Below the pieces are notes generated by a model. It was not told the DNA's origin, did no database searches, and worked only from the letters and a program-made list of their open reading frames with translations. Shown here piece by piece: positions 6,198 through 6,230 of a stretch of DNA of 6,230 nt. This stretch comes from Opitutus sp. GAS368 (GTDB lineage Bacteria > Verrucomicrobiota > Verrucomicrobiia > Opitutales > UBA953): assembly GCA_945906115.1 (NCBI GenBank), contig CAMDQP010000065.1, positions 1-6,230 of the forward strand, given 5' to 3'. The position numbers were made by a program, and so were the translations under genes. Each line of letters begins with the position of its first letter. Position 1 is the first letter of the stretch.

Positions 6198-6230
6198 ATG
6201 AACTCCCCGCTGCCGCTTGATCCTTCCTTG
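6198..6230 (+). CDS. Start of next operon gene, probably a DUF1501 protein
   Basis: ATG at 6198, 5 nt after the stop of the cytochrome-like gene, opens a frame (MNSPLPLDPSL) that stays open to the window edge. Eleven residues identify nothing by themselves. In Planctomycetota and Verrucomicrobiota, genes of the DUF1549/DUF1553 family are very often followed directly by a DUF1501 gene encoding a Tat-exported sulfatase-like protein, and a short leader before a twin-arginine motif would fit. The product name is inferred only from that synteny. Confidence 0.45.
   Translation, partial: MNSPLPLDPSL

Overview
This window looks like a GC-rich member of the PVC superphylum, most likely Verrucomicrobiota with Planctomycetota as the alternative. 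The reason is the gene set. A large PSCyt1/PSCyt2(DUF1549)/PSD1(DUF1553) cytochrome-like protein sits beside an exported sulfatase-family protein and an exported beta-propeller lactonase, a combination typical of that superphylum. The taxonomic call is an inference from gene content; there is no rRNA or other marker here.

Layout: positions 1-914 (minus strand) hold the first 304 codons of an RpoD-like sigma-70 family factor whose 3' end lies beyond the left edge. Positions 915-1201 are a divergent intergenic region. It has an AT-rich island with a good sigma-70 promoter reading right (TTGAAT, 18 bp, TATAAT), followed by a G-rich leader of about 180 nt and a ribosome binding site. From 1202 a tightly packed plus-strand operon runs off the right edge: an exported sulfatase-fold protein (1202-2548), a lipoprotein of the 7-bladed lactonase / 6-phosphogluconolactonase fold (2569-3726), a two-CxxCH PSCyt1-DUF1549-DUF1553 protein (3742-6192), and the first 11 codons of another gene (6198 onward). 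By usual synteny that last gene would be a DUF1501 protein, but it is too short to identify. The gaps within the operon are 20, 15 and 5 nt.

How the genes may work together: all three complete operon products carry export signals, so the operon describes an envelope or periplasmic process. A sulfatase-fold enzyme, a lactone-ring hydrolase and a probable di-heme protein would fit oxidation and trimming of a carbohydrate outside the cytoplasm, but this is a hypothesis. The points most worth a second look are these: the sulfatase homologue has lost two standard active-site residues (Arg of CxPSR to Leu, and His of GKWH to Trp); the DUF1553 domain is interrupted by about 170 residues resembling a galactose-binding-like beta-sandwich; the sigma factor keeps a normal -35 reading helix but has changes at -10 reading positions; and all starts except the first operon gene lack a Shine-Dalgarno sequence. 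No mobile elements, CRISPR arrays, tRNA or rRNA genes were seen.
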